A DNA stretch of 64,000 nt, from contig ML679956.1 in the NCBI GenBank assembly GCA_007922225.1, positions 18,883,049-18,947,048 of the forward strand. Reading direction: 5' to 3'. Below are positions 9,880 through 23,900 of the stretch, piece after piece. The stretch comes from Emydura subglobosa (lineage: Eukaryota > Chordata > Testudines > Chelidae). The position numbers were made by a program, and so were the translations under genes. Position 1 is the stretch's first letter. Every line of letters begins with the position of its first letter. Below the pieces are notes generated by a model. The model saw only the letters and a program-made list of their open reading frames with translations, was not told where the DNA came from and did not search any database.

Positions 9880-9990
9880 ACTAACAGCCTATAAGAGAAG
9901 TTTGTTCCTAATTCACGATTAGTAGTTGGTTTATGGCCTGAAGCATGATCGTTCATACCCTCATACATTTTTATCTTATGTAATGTTACT
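9880..9990 (-). repeat. CR1 LINE 3' tail, right part
   Basis: AGAAGTTTGTTCCTAATTC and TTTATGGCCTGAAGCATGA continue the CR1 3' region begun at 9,482. Confidence 0.55.
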
Positions 9991-11189
9991 ATGTTGTTAC
10001 TCACATAAACATCTAATGCAAATGGACTCCCTAGGCCAATCAAAATGAAAAGTACAAATCATTTTATATTATGATAAAATGACTCCCATCTACTTTAGTC
10101 ACAATAAAAAGACTGACGGGACATCACCAAGTTCCTGAATAATACAAGTAGCCGCAGCTGTCACTGCAGATTTCCCTGGAAGACCAGGACTTGGGCCTCT
10201 GTTTTCAGGAATTAAAGACAAGATATATTAATTTTGTCTAAATTAATCCTATGTTATAACAACAATATTATCATGGCTCAGTTTTTCTCTGCAATAGCTT
10301 TCTTTCACTGTAATAAATTACTTGGCCTTCATACTCTATTTATTTACCTGAGGACTGAATTATTACTTTGTAAGAGAGAAATGATGCTATTATAATTTAA
10401 TTACGTTGATTGTGGTTTACTGGGGAGCAACATAATGGATTACATGAGCACAGTAAACTACCCATAACTGTCTCTCCTGCACTATTGCACCAATATCTGC
10501 ATTTCTTACAACAGCTGATTTCTAACACTACATTTTACTGTCCCAGAGAAATATCACAATAGTTTTACTGAAGTTATACAATCAGTACACAACTATGTGA
10601 TGATTCTGCTGCCCTGTGTGTAGAACAGCTGCATTTATTTTCTCCTCCTTCACTGAATTCTCTCCAGGAGAGGCTTTGCACTGGATCTATCTTCCCATGT
10701 AATGTAATTTCTTATACAATTAACATTCCTCATATGTCCTCTTCGCTTTTGATTGTTTTCAAACTGTCTTATGTTCCAGTTTGCTGGAGAGTGTCTTAAG
10801 CCAAAGCACTGAGACTCACCAGTGAGGTACATAAAATATAGGTTTATTGATCACTTCTCCACTGCATAAGTATTCACACCAGTACTCATTAAATCTCCCG
10901 AAAGTCCTGTTCCAACATGCAACTGGACTCAGAATAAAACCTGGGATGGATTTTGTGGAGGCCATCTCTTTGGTCAGAGTCGCCCATGCTATAATATTGT
11001 TGTCACAGGGGCAAATTAATTGTTGCACAATTAAATTAATTCTGTTCAATTTTCCTGAGGTATTTCCCTCCTCAGGTCTGGCTGCCACCAAAGCTTAAAT
11101 TCATTTTGTTCCTCTTCTTTGCTAACCTGGTTGATCCTTGGATGAGGTACCTACATAAGCCCAAGCCCAAGTAGAACAAAAATTAAAAT

Positions 11190-11320
11190 ATGCTAAACAA
11201 TCTATTCCATTTTGCATTTAGCTGTGACGCTCAGAGTCTCCCAGACCTGAAGAAGAGCTCTGTGTAAGCTTGAAAGCTTGTCTCTCTCACCAACAGAAGT
11301 TTGTCCAATAAAATCCTTCT
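11190..11320. repeat. Half copy of the 9.6-kb inverted-repeat element
   Basis: It has TTTAGCTGTGACGCTCAG, a GAAGAGCTCTGTGTAAGC segment and CTCACCAACAGAAGTTTGTC, matching the right half of the 9,604-9,868 element. The terminal GGTGGGTGAGG part is missing. Confidence 0.65.
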
Positions 11321-11919
11321 GCAGATTTTGGGGAAATCCCCGAAGTTTGTCAAAGTTCTTCACAGGTTTCTATTATTCCAGCACATCATCTGTGCTTTTC
11401 CCTTCTGGAGCACTGCAGCACTATCATGTTTGCTAGTGTAACGTACTAGAGAATAAACAGACAAAATTCAGCCCAGTCTTAAAGAGACACAACTTTCATT
11501 TACACTTGAGCTGAAAATGGCTTAATAAGGCAGAAAGCGCAGCCCCCCCAATTCTGTATGTTAGTGGTCCCCAAACTGTGGTCAGCGGAGCATTTGTTGG
11601 TGTTCCATGGCAAGCAACCTGGTCACATGGTGCTGACTCTCTTATATTCCAGTGCTGAAGCAGATTAAAAGAAGCTGAAAATACATTCAGGGAGGTTATG
11701 TGATTCTGACTAGGAAGAGAGGTGGTCTGCACAGTCCCAAGAAGAAGGGGTGCAGTCTATAAGACAATCTCTCTACTTGGCTTTGAGCCAAACAAATCCA
11801 AGGCAGTTCTTGAGACTACAAGAAACTAATGTTTTCATGACTGTAACAAATCCAACTGATGATGATGTTGTTATGTGTATTATCATAGTGGACATTTTTT
11901 TCCTGTTACAGTTAAATAG

Positions 11920-12125
11920 AATGGCCCAGCTCCTCAGCTGGTGTTAATCAGCATACCGCCATTTACATCAATGGAGCTATATCAATTTAAACCAGCCAAA
12001 AAGCTGGCCAGGTGGGCCAAATTCTACTTTTTTACACCATTGTAAGCCTAAAGCAGCTATATTGAAGTCAGTGGAGTTACTCTGAGATTTACACCAGTGT
12101 AAAAAAGCTTAATTTGGCCCAGAGA
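11920..12125. repeat. MITE-like repeat with GGCCAAATT / AATTTGGCCC ends
   Basis: The segments GTGGGCCAAATTCTAC and TTAATTTGGCCCAGAG are inverted copies flanking CACCATTGTAAG and TTTACACCAGTGTAAAA. A related degraded piece lies at 13,030-13,135. It is non-coding. Confidence 0.5.
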
Positions 12126-13574
12126 GCTCCTATAAATAAATACCTTAAAGCATGCGAGCTCTTGTCAGGAGGTATGCGAGAAAAATCCTGTAATGGCAGA
12201 CAACGCATTTTATTTAGTAAGACCTGGCAATCTAATCATAAGTATATTATGACCCTATCTCAGATGGGGCTACGCAGTACACTACATTACTTGGAAAGGA
12301 GTATGCAGACTAAAAAGTTTGAAAAGCACTACCTTAAAGGCCAGGGAGGTGATTAGTTGGCAGTACAGGAGCTCTAATAGCTTCAGTTTCTTAGCATCTC
12401 TATTGACTGTGTCATTTCCATGTGAACTCCCGCTGAATGTGGCTAACCTGGGAAATAAGAGGTCTAAAATGAGTAGAGAGGATTTAAGACCTGAAGCTGC
12501 AAGGGGTTGAGTGCCATTCATCATAAGGAATTGAAGACACGGCACCCCACATGAGCTGCTCAACACTTCACAGGATTGATGAAATCAAAGTCCGCAAGCT
12601 CTATTTGGTTTGTTTTCCATCCTATTAAAGCATCTAAGAGTTACAAGAATTAATTTGCCTCTGTTTCTTCAGAGTAAAATGCATTAGAAATTAGTATAAT
12701 TTATAATAAATCTATTAAATGGATAAAAATGCCATTGCCAGTGGTAAAATATGATTGTGTGACCTTTTAAATAAATAAGCCTGTCAGATAAGAAGCTTTA
12801 TAAATGCTTATGTTATGCAGGTCTCAAATATTCAGGCATTCAATAAAATATTCCCTAGTGGCAAAGAGCCTCTGAAATGTTACACTAAAGAAAATTGCTT
12901 CCAGCTATAAAACCTTAACTATTAAAACAATGTAACGTCTCTTATGAAAAGCATGCACAAGACTTTGTTGGTCTGAGCCAAAGCTTGATAGAAATAATTC
13001 CTAGCTATGCAATAAGCTATTTTGCAAATATAGAGCTCAATTCTCATCTTATTCGGGTGAGTGTAAATCAGGAACAACTCCAGTGAAATCAATGGAGTTA
13101 CAATGGTGTAAAACCAGTAAGAGATGAGAATTATACTCAGAAAGCCTGAAAAATACATTTTAGGCTGTTTGCTATTTGATCTTCTGAAAGGCGCTCTTGG
13201 TCCAAACAAAGCCAAGGTTACACTCCCTCCACCAGCAGTGCAGATACCACCCTCACCAACTTTTCTGGTGGCAGCTTCCAGTCAGCGTCACCACTTCAGT
13301 CCGCTCTGGATTAGTCCCTAGGCAACTTGTCCTCATTCACCTCCCATGTCAGGCTATTCATGCAACTGGACCAGACTTGTCTGATGTGATAGAAACACAG
13401 AGTTGAGTATCAGCATCCTATTAAATGCAATATAGCACACATTTCCCCACTAATTCACCTAGCAGCCTCAGATTTGGGAAGGGTGACAAAACTGACCCCA
13501 GATAAAGGGTGGTTTGGGGCAATTGCTCCCTTTGAGATCTCCAAAATAAGAACGAACGAAACTATTCAAGAAAA

Positions 13575-13925
13575 ACTTCATTCACTCATACTGGGGACCA
13601 CAGGCTTCCCAGCAAAACCACACTGTCAGTGGCATTAAATGCAGCTGACAGATCTAATAAAATCATCATGGACACTATCCATTGCAAGATCAATCAAAGC
13701 AAATAAGACAGTTTCTACGCAAAATCAGGGTCTAAAACAATGCCAAGGATACCCACCATTGCCAGAGCTGGTCTGCCACAATCTTCTCAATTAATTTATT
13801 TGATAACATCAGTTGTTGGCAGACTGGCAAGAATGCCAGTGTCAAAAAATTTTTTAACTGGGGGAACACAATAGCTTTTTTAAGGAACGTTGCCACCTTG
13901 CCTGCTCACTCCCATAAGTTCCAGT
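13575..13925 (-). repeat. L2-type LINE reverse-transcriptase relic
   Basis: The minus strand reads LLDLSAAFNATD near 13,680-13,620, matching the conserved segment around the first catalytic Asp of L2/CR1-clade RT. EKIVADQL-like residues lie upstream of it (13,800 region). Many stops show old decay. Confidence 0.6.
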
Positions 13926-13930
13926 ATTTG

Positions 13931-14836
13931 GGGCTGGATCTACAAAAGGACTTAGGCATCGCAACACCTAATGTGTGTAGAAAATGACCAGAACAATGAG
14001 ATTCACAAAACCTGACTTAAGCACCTATGCTCCCTATACAATGCACAGGGACCATTAGATGCCTTAGAATGGGATCCACAAAAGCCAGCAAGTTAGGCAA
14101 GGAGCTACCTGAGTTAACCATTGGGAGATACTGACAAAAGGGGTATGTCCTAAGCCCACCCCTCTCACAGAGGTTGGCACCTAAATCAGGGCTGCAGAGA
14201 AGTGCCTATTTCCACTAGTGAGCCACAAACCAGGAACTTACCGCCTGGAATTAGGTGGCATAGCACTAAGGTGTTTCTTGTACGAATGAGTTAGGCACCT
14301 GCCTAACTCCATACAAAACAACTTTGGGCAGAGGAAGAAAGAGGCTGCCTCCCTCGTGATCTCTATCCTAACCACTGGACTACTTATCTGTGATGCGGGG
14401 AACCCCTGTTCAAATCCCTTCTCATCAAGCAGAGGGCAGGAAATGAACTAGAATTTCCCACATCCCAGCTGAGTACCCTATCCCCTGGGCTAAAGGTTGT
14501 GAGAGAGCCCTCCTCTTCCCCAGCCCCCACACCAACCATTTTATGTGGTGCTAAGTGTGCTCAGACAACCTAGAGGATCAGGTGCCCGGGGGAGGAACAC
14601 TTATCTCCTGATTTGGGGATCACACTGGGGCTTAGGCAGGAGATAGGTGTCTGGATGCCTAGAGGGAAGCTGCAACATGCATGCCAAGAGGCAGAAATGT
14701 AGGGGCCTAGGGAACTTTCACAGCAAAATGTAGGCACAGAGTGAGTCTGGACATCAGCTAAGTAGAGGTTTTGTGGATTGCACTGGTGCCTAAAACCAGG
14801 ATGTAGGTGCTTAAATCCCTTTGTGGATATGGGCCT
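13931..14836. repeat. Composite inverted-repeat element with tRNA-like core, copy 2
   Basis: The ends GGGCTGGATCTACAAAAGG and CCCTTTGTGGATATGGGCC are imperfect inverted repeats about 0.9 kb apart. The interior has TCCTAACCACTGGACTAC and CTGTTCAAATCCC, which look like tRNA anticodon-side and B-box sequence. It is the fuller relative of the 786-1,600 element. Confidence 0.55.
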
Positions 14837-16789
14837 TGGTAGCGCCAGGGCTGTACTTCAGATTTCCCATCCAGTTCATTCCTATATAGTAATAGTTTTC
14901 AGGCTAAATTTGGCTCAAAAATCACTCCTGTGACTCAAACAAAAATCTCTCATTTCCTTACATTGTAATAATTTTTTCTCCTGTAAGTACATTTTTAGGG
15001 CTCCTGAAGGTTGCCAGAATGACTTGCTGAAAACTGAAATCTTCTATTTAGACAGAAATATTAAGAGCAGTGGCAATGTAAGCTTTCTTATACCATCTGC
15101 TAATGTGCCTCAACCCTGATTTAGTGGGACTGTCACTAGCAACGAACCGTCATTCGGTCTCCCTGCTTATGTAATCCTTGCCTTTTCACTGAGATATCCA
15201 GTAGCAGTACCCATTTTTTGCTGTGATACGAGTATACTGTACAGATATCAAGCTGTTTCAGTTGGTCACATTTTTGCTTAGTGATTTGGTGAGTGTGAAT
15301 CTTAGAATCCAGTTATTAGTGTAAATATTTACAATAATAAATCTGATGTTTCCCATGGCTATTCTAAAATGATGGCTTAAAATTTGCTGTTTTGGTGAAC
15401 AGTACTGTGAATATTCAAAAAAGTGAACACAAAAGGACACTAATTCAGGTCCAGCAAACCTGTTTTAAAATTTTGCAAGATTTGTTCAGTTGTCACCACC
15501 CTGATCCAAATTCAAGTAAATGACCTAAATACAGAAAACTTAGCATCCCTTTACCAACTGAGATCAGTTTTTAAACTGACCTCATTTAGTTCTATTGAGA
15601 ATGGACAACTAGACATCAAGCAGAAGTACCTGCTTAAACTGCTATGGGAAACCACCATCTCCAAATCAATAAAAATCATTTGAATCATCTGTTTCATTCT
15701 TCCAAGTAGTTAAGGAAGTTGTTTCATTTAACGTATGTATTTCTAAAGCTATGTGGGAATATAGTTTATTCCTAAAACTATTCTGATCTTTTATTACATA
15801 TAGTTTAATCCTTTTTCAAACAAAGGCTTTTCTCTACTTCTCCCCCTAGAGACAGGTAACTGTAAGCAGAGAGAGGTTCTCTAAAACCAGAACTGCAGCA
15901 GGTCCACTGTAATAAACTATGCTGAAATAATTTGGATCTTATTTCACTATAAAGTTTCATTATAAGCTTGTTTCACTGTACATTGAATAATCATTGATTC
16001 CATATGAAGTATTTGTGAACAGCAAAGCATCTTGAATTTTATTTCAGCTTTTTTATATACAGTGCTGATTTTATTAATGTTATAAACAATGGGCTTTTAT
16101 CCAGGTAGTAAAGATAATGTAAGGATTATGTAACTCAGTAACTCCATTTAGCTGGTTAATGATGCCACTCCTGAGAGACAGGCATTATCACAGCAGGGGT
16201 GCTGTGGACTGTTTCTTATATGAGAAAAAGGACTCAACCAATTGCTTGTTAGTCATGAAAATAAACAAGGTCACAAGACTATGTACATTAGAGAAAAATG
16301 ATTGCATGAATGAACATGTGCCTAAGATGCTGCTTCCTTCCTGGAGTTAGGTTGTAAGGTTTTTGGAGCAGGAACTGTCTTTTCATTATGCATAGTGTGT
16401 ATTAAGCAAGGCTACCTAGCATATTAAAGCCCTAATTCCTGATTTTTGGGTTCTAGAAGCTACTGATATACAATTGATCATTAATATACAGATGTCTCAA
16501 GATTTGATTAAAACAGGGAAGGCATAGCAGAACTTTAACACTCAAAATAACTCAAGTAGTATATCTTGCAGCATACATTTGTTCAGAATTGATACTAAGG
16601 TAGTTCTGCTTTGCTTTAGATAAAACACATAGCCGAGTCTGCTTTCGTTATCATTAGGTAGACTGTTTTTGCTTACCTTTCTGGCAAATGGTGCCTATTC
16701 CTTAGGTAGCAGTCTTTGCTTAAATGATCGCATACCATTTATTACACAGGACCCCCTGCCTCATTCATTGCACAATGCAATAAAAACAG

Positions 16790-16950
16790 GAGGTCCGCAG
16801 GAAGAGATGATGATGTACATGAACATCAGCCACTGAACTAGGACCCAGGAGAGCCAGGATTTGTTCCTGGCTCTGCTACAGGCCTCCCATGTGATAATGA
16901 ACAAGGTGGCTGAATTAAATGTGCACAAGCAGCTCAGTTCAGGCATTTCC
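16790..16950 (-). repeat. MIR-like SINE fragment (tentative)
   Basis: GGACCCAGGAGAGCCAGG and TTCCTGGCTCTGCTAC resemble the MIR core segment preceding the TGTGTGACCTTGGG region. The copy is degraded and the orientation is uncertain. Confidence 0.35.
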
Positions 16951-18278
16951 TAATGTAAGTGCTTTACTCTGCAACCTTAACATTCTGTATGTAATTAGAC
17001 ATATGTAACTGAAGCTGAACCAGAAACATCTGGGTAAGAAGAGGAGAGCAACCTACAGAATTGTGGATCCCTTTAGAGAGCTATAATTTTCAAAACTTAT
17101 TCTGAAAGAATGGTTCAAGCAGCCTGTAAATTCACTCAACACTTGGTTGGGTTCACCTGTTCAGATCCAAGTTGTTTGGATGTGAATAAGCTTCCAAAGA
17201 ACTAAGTATTTCATAATACTGCTGTTGTTGTGTAATAGACAATACCTGAAGGAGGACTGAAAGATTGTATTTCTCCCACCTTAGTCAAAGGGCAGATAAA
17301 GAATACAGGAAGTCACAGACACAAATAAGCAAGTTAAAAGCTGTGCAATTCATCAGATGGATCAATTGGACTAATTGCATGCTTGCTGCTTTTCTCAGGG
17401 GGTGGCAGCAACTAGACAGGCAAGTGACTGTTGCATTGTATATTAAAGGAGAGGGGTGAGAAAACAGGTTAGGGTATTACCCTGCTCCCAAGTCAGCTGC
17501 CTCATCAGTTTCAGCTTTTGTGCAAGATACAATTACACTTCCACAGGTCTGCTCTACTGCACAAAGTTGATTCTGCCTGCCCTGTATCTAGAACCCCCAT
17601 TTAATATTAGTTTAATGTTGGTCCCCAATTCCCTTCCCCCAAGCATCAACTCATTTGATCCTATTAATTTGTAAATTTATAAGCCTTACATTCTACATAA
17701 TTATATTATAGAAAAGCTCTCAGTGATTTGAAAACAATGTATGGAAACGATTATTTAAACTCACTATTGATTAGTGTGGCCTGCACTTTTCAACCTAACA
17801 AGCATTGCTAAGTAATGAACACATGTATCTACCACAGGGAAGCCAGCAAGCTCTTCTAACTTGGTTAAAGCACCAGTTAAATTACACCATTTAATCAATT
17901 TTAACACATTCTTTTACACTTACCATCTTTAGAGAGGAATTAATTACATCTGAACCATAGTTAACATTAAAGTTGCATGTCAAGCACTCCACTTTAACTT
18001 TATGCTAAGTGAATGGTTAATACATGAGGCTTAAAATGCATCTGAACACTACTTAAGGTAGTAAAAGCTTACAGTTGATTACTTTTGATGGCACTTGGCA
18101 ACAACTGAAAGATTTTTGGTACAAAGCTCTATTGTTCTGGAGTTTAATTGCTGAACCCATTCTTTCTGGTCTAAAAAAGTACCATACAGTTCGTTCTCAA
18201 TTACATTTAAAAGAGAAAAAAATCTGTTCACAGTGACTAAAAAAAGAACTGGAGATTTTTCACACCCCTCTCAAAGAT

Positions 18279-18296
18279 TTTTTTTTTTTTTTTTAA
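18279..18296. repeat. Poly-T tract
   Basis: A run of about 18 T. It has no recognised SINE or retrocopy next to it. Confidence 0.8.
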
Positions 18297-18704
18297 ACTG
18301 CACTCATGATTCCTTAACAGTATGTTAATTTTGATACCAGAGAGAAAAAGCCCATATTGATCATATACCTTCCAATACACACCTAAAGTATATAGATTAA
18401 TCCCCTCTCCCTTTCCAATTCAAGATGACTAGGTTTAATAGAGTAAGAGACATTGCTGATGTGAGAAGACTGCTTTCAAGGCAATTGACATCCTGAAGGC
18501 TTGAAGTGAACAGGCAGTATCTTGAAATATGCCTTCCCTCTGCTGGAAAAGATACCTAGGCATCCCACCAAACACCTCTCAGAGATTAATCCATTCCTTT
18601 TCTCTCATAGCACTGAAATACAGCTAATCTGACAAAGTGCTCAATTTTTAGCCACTGAAACTGGAATATCTCAGTCATGAATACCACGCTGTTAACAGCA
18701 CTTT

Positions 18705-18893
18705 TCATCAATTGATCTCAAAGAACGTTACAAAGGATAGTATCATCATCCCCAGGAAACTGAGGTAACAAGGTGAGAAGTGACTTGCCAAAGGTCACAC
18801 CCCCTCTCCCGAGTAGTGGAGGAGCCAGGAGTAGACCCCAGGACTCCCTACTTCAAGTCCCTTGCTCTATCCACTAAGAAACACTGCCTTCCC
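18705..18893 (-). repeat. MIR SINE, reverse orientation
   Basis: It carries CATCATCCCCAGGAAACTGAG, then AAGTGACTTGCCAAAGGTCA, GGAGCCAGGAGTAGACCCC and CCACTAAGAAACACTGCC, in the order of the MIR reverse complement. Confidence 0.75.
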
Positions 18894-20609
18894 TCTATTG
18901 ATTGCAGATATGGCGTGCAAGGTTTCTAAATCCTTCTGGAGCAAGAATTTGTTTTGATGGACTTTAGTGCTCCAGAATATACTGAGATCCTTCTGCATGC
19001 CCCCCCACCAGATATAGGCATGTTTCCCGTCCCTGCTTTCCTACTCAGCCTCTCATCAGGCCATAGAAGGGAGGCAGCTGCATGGCTTCCTTCTCAGTAG
19101 CCAATGACCCCTCCATGTTGAGGACAGGATCCTGCCCACCTTTCACCTAGGCACTTCAGTTTTGGATCAAGCAATGCTGTAGTTTAATTTTGCTTTCCAG
19201 AAATAACCTCGTCTTCCCAATAGGAATCCCCCTCCCCCAGAGCGAAGTGAAGGAGATAGCAAAGTTATAAACAAGTAGCCTTTATGATGCCTTCCTTTAA
19301 AGCAAAATGAAGTAAAGTCTCTACCCTGATTCCAACAGTCTTTTGAAGTTCCTTCTTGCTCCAAATCAAATGAAACAAGATTTCAAATCAATCAGATTGC
19401 TAATAAGAGCCTTTTGGAATTGCTCTCCCCAACACCAAAACAAAATAAGGCTTGTAAACAAGCTGTCAGAGAAGTACACTCCTTCTGGAGTTCTTCTCTT
19501 CAGATTAAAACTTTTCTAGACAGGCTATAAACAAAAAGGGGGAAAAAAAAAGCCAAGATGAATTTAGAGTCTTAGTAGTGTTTCTCCAGTGAACAAAGAT
19601 TTCCCAAATTTGGCTGCACAGAACTACTTCCTTATTCTCAGCAATTCTGTTCTTGGCTGCGTTTCTCAGAGGCTCCAACTACTTTCAGGCTGTCAGTTAA
19701 CCTTTCTCCTCAGTCTGGAGCTCCATCACAGACCTAGAGCCCATCTGAGTAGCAAATTTCTGAGAGACTGCAATGTATTACTCCCAATGTAATAAGTGAA
19801 TGAAGTATACTAGAAAGGCAGATTACATTTCTTGGACATGTTTCTTAGGTTGCATTATCCAAAACAGATGAATGAATATATCTGTTCCACGTAGATTAGG
19901 TATGTCAAAGTAAATAAACCAGAAGAAAATGCCAGAAGACCTATAAAGAGCAATGGAACACAGCAACAGTGTTCCAGTCTGGTAAAACCTGAGCAGACAC
20001 CGAAGAACTGTAGTAAACACTCACCAAGCCTGTATCTCGGACCATAAATCACTGTGTAAACTTATGAAATGTGCATTTTAATGAAAAGAACACATATCTT
20101 CATACTAGATCTTAGATATAGATTTAAGCACTTTATTTCAGGCACCCAGGCTTGAAACATTTCTGATTAATAGTTTTAATTCGTACTGAACAATTACAAC
20201 TAAAAACCCTTTGTCCCACTCACACTTAAGGAACAGACATCACTCCCAAACAAATTAAGTTTTAAGCATCTTTCAGCGTACCATCTGATAACCAATATAA
20301 AATTGGTGTTTGGTTCACTTCACAGTGCATGGATTACAGCTAGCCTCGTTACCAGCCTGAGTAGAGAGCACTCAGTAGAGATGGAAACCAAGTTACCCTT
20401 TTCAACCATAATGATAGACTGGAAAAGCTTGCATTATTGCTCCTGCTGTATCTATTGTGATTAGAGTTCTACTCTCCAGGGATGTCATTCTAGCACCCAA
20501 TCAAAAGAGTTAATTTTTTTTGCCAGTCCTTTAAAATAAGGCAACACAATTATGACCTCCTTGAGAAAACTTGACTTCCCATTTTAACAAATTAAGTAGA
20601 GACAGGCAG

Positions 20610-20663
20610 TGGTAAATTCAATATCCCTCTCAGGCTTTATTAGATTGTGACATTTACAAAAAA
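20610..20663 (-). other. RPL15: RPL15 3' untranslated region and poly(A) signal
   Basis: It is short, as expected of ribosomal protein mRNAs. AATAAA reads on the minus strand at 20,641-20,636, 23 bp after the stop codon. The cleavage site should fall near 20,610-20,620. Confidence 0.75.
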
Positions 20664-20969
<306 letters not shown>

Positions 20970-23900
20970 CTAGACAACAGGGTAAAAACAAGAGTTCATG
21001 CAAGGTGGAAGGAGAGGAATTCTTTAGGATTGTGCACAGTCCTCTAAACCGAAGTATAAAATGAAGAAAGGGACAACTGAAATTTGTATCATATAATCTC
21101 CTCCCTCCCCCAAAATCCTGAAGAGGACAGAATACAACAAAAAAGGGACAACAATTACATTAATTTGCGACTGGAGAGCAATTTGGAAGGATTCCTAGAT
21201 GTGACTTTTAATGAAGAATTAAGGGGGAAGTGTATGGTGCACAAAAGGAAGGAGACTGATTCACAGGCATAGATACACAATGATGGCAAAGAGTAGGACA
21301 GGAAAAAAGATAAAGGATACATTAAGGAGATGATTAGGAAGAGTGCAAGTAATGAAAGACTGAATAGGAGAAAGTGAGAGCAAAGGAATAGCTGGGGACA
21401 AGATTATATATTTCAGTAACAGGGACCAAAACAGAAGCCTGAATGTGGCAGACAGGAAGTCAGTGGTGTGCAAACTTTTCCAGTTGTTCCCCTCTCACAG
21501 AAACAAGAGAAAGGAAAGACCTCCTGGGTCATCTAATGCTGCCCCCTCCCTTGCCAGTTTAGGACAGTTCCCTTTTTACGTTTGTTAGTGTTGTTCAGTT
21601 TAATTTTAAGGGTATCTAACCAGAGAACTTCCATCACTACCCATGGGAGATTATTCCCAAGGCCAAAAGATCTCCCTGACATCCCACTCCATTTCCAGTC
21701 CCCCAGCAAGAAGTGAGAGCCCAGTATGACTATTCTAAATGAAACAAAAAGCAAGGACTGGAAGGCACGTTTCTATGTCAAAAAGAGCAGTAAAGGGCAC
21801 TACAGTGGTTTTTCCTTGCAATTCATGTCACACTTCATCCAGAACCCTGCAATGCAAGCATTCCTGCCAGTAAAGCCTCAGTAATGGAAATAAACTAGCA
21901 GTAAAAGTTGCCTACACAAAACAGGTATACAAAATTAAGTAAACTAGTGTCCAAAGAGTTGAAAACCTGGCTAGTTCTTTAAAATTATAAGAATTACTCT
22001 GATCAGCATGAGGCAGATAGATCTGAAGGCCTTGCAGTTTTTGGGGGGGTTTTTTTGGTAATAAACAGGGACTTGCTCAAAGACAACCTGGATCTCAATT
22101 TAGGTTGCTCAAAAGGAAATAAATTATTTTGTCTACAAGAGTGACACTTTACAGGAAAGAGGAAAGTCAGAACATTTTTAACAGATAAAAGTATTTTTCA
22201 GGTTAAAGGCAGACAAAAAACACACAACAGTAAACAATTTCAGACTTATAAAGGACCAGTTGCTATTTTCTTAGATCCATTGCAAACTTCTACCCATGGC
22301 CAAGAAACGGGAGGAGTGTCCCCCAAGGAAACTACAAGTCTCGCATCAGACACACACACCACTGCCTATTGTCACAATATTGCCTTTTGTTATTGGAAAG
22401 ATTTGCTGGTATGAACTTACTGTAGAAAGGCAACTCACTCCTCTCATCATTATGTAAAATAAAGTATAGTTAATGGTCTTATTTTGAAAGGGTGCTTGCA
22501 CAGATGCAATTCAAAGCTTCTCAGTGTCATAGCTGGGATGAACCCTGAACATCACATTTCAAGAGCATATCACAAGTGCATAACCAATGTAAGCACTTAC
22601 CAAAAAGAAAAAAGTTGGCTAACCCACTATAAGCATTGGTGAAATTTTCTATCAGTTGCTACAACTGATGTGCCATAGCATTTTAGTTTCTTGCATTAAA
22701 ATATGAGCAAATAAGTTAGTCACACTCATCACATACAGTTTCAAAGAGTGATGTGGTATCAACTGAAGCTAATGAGTAGTCTGAAGTTTCTTTACAACTG
22801 TTTAGTGCTCAGAAGGCTCTAGTCATGGAAAAAGCATACATTTAAAAAACATTTCTTTTTGGATTGCTGGGCAGTTGGATATCTTTCTAACTTGCAGGAA
22901 GGAGTTCTATATTTAACACGCACTGTGTTAACATCTCATGACCCATCTTGAACATTCTTTTGACAGTAATGAGATTTATCTGAGCTCTCAGTCTTTCAAC
23001 CAAACTCTTTTCCATTAGCAGTTTCTGACATCACTCTAGCTTCAGTATTTCAGTAGTCAGTCATCAAATCCAGAGCTAAGTTAACCCACAAAGAGTCTTT
23101 CAAGCTCTCTTGGGGGTATAAAACTTTTTGTCCATGTTAGGGACACTTGTTTAATACAGCCCTCAACATCAAGTAAGCCAGTTCAGACTGTGAATGGCTA
23201 ACTGATTCATCAGCGGTTTTCTGCTAAACATCAGAGATGTTTCATTGTGTGGAGTGTAAATGAGAATTTTACAGGAAAGGAATGGAGAGATACTGAATTG
23301 ATAGTTGAAAGGAGTTTTGTAAGATAGGGATGTTCTCAAGCTGTGTGCCACAGCATATGACCTGATGTTACAATCTAAAGCTGATCATACAGTATAAACA
23401 GTATGTAATGAAGTATGACAATGGTATGAACTACTGAGCAAAAGAATTGTTTTAGGGTGAAATTTGATAGATGTTCTAGTCTATTCACTTTTCTCCTGTT
23501 ATGTATAAGCCTATCCTTTACATGTATTCTAGGATTCTCTCCTCACCAGCTACCATTGTGTTTTTCCCTTAGTGTAGCAAGATGAAGCTGACTATGGATC
23601 ATGTTAGTTTCATAAAGATTATTTTACTTCTTGGGAAGCACAGTATGTGGAAGCAACAACTCAGCTGGAGTTATTCATCAGGAAAATAATTAAGATTGCA
23701 GGATAAATATGCATACTATGCCATGCATATCATAGCAAGTTTAAACATTAGGAAAGGTTTGTTTGGACTGTCTAGGTTATAGAGACCAAAAGGATGCATG
23801 AAATCATGCACCATAATCTATTTGAAATATCTTAACGCCAAAGCCAATTATTTTATGAAGGCTAACACTGTTCCTTGCTGTCTATTGTACACACATAACA

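Larger units (their letters stand above)
9016..20610. other. Intergenic region between NR1D2 and RPL15
   Basis: It is AT-rich and holds no recognisable gene. It contains a CR1 tail split by an inverted-repeat element (9.48-9.99 kb), a second fragment of the same element (11.19-11.32 kb), a hAT-like end (about 11.56 kb), SINE/MITE-like pieces (11.92-12.13 and 13.03-13.13 kb), an L2-type relic (13.58-13.92 kb), a composite inverted-repeat element (13.93-14.84 kb), MIR pieces (16.79-16.95 and 18.70-18.89 kb) and a T tract at 18.28 kb. I see nothing notable in 14.85-16.78 or 18.9-20.6 kb. Confidence 0.7.
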
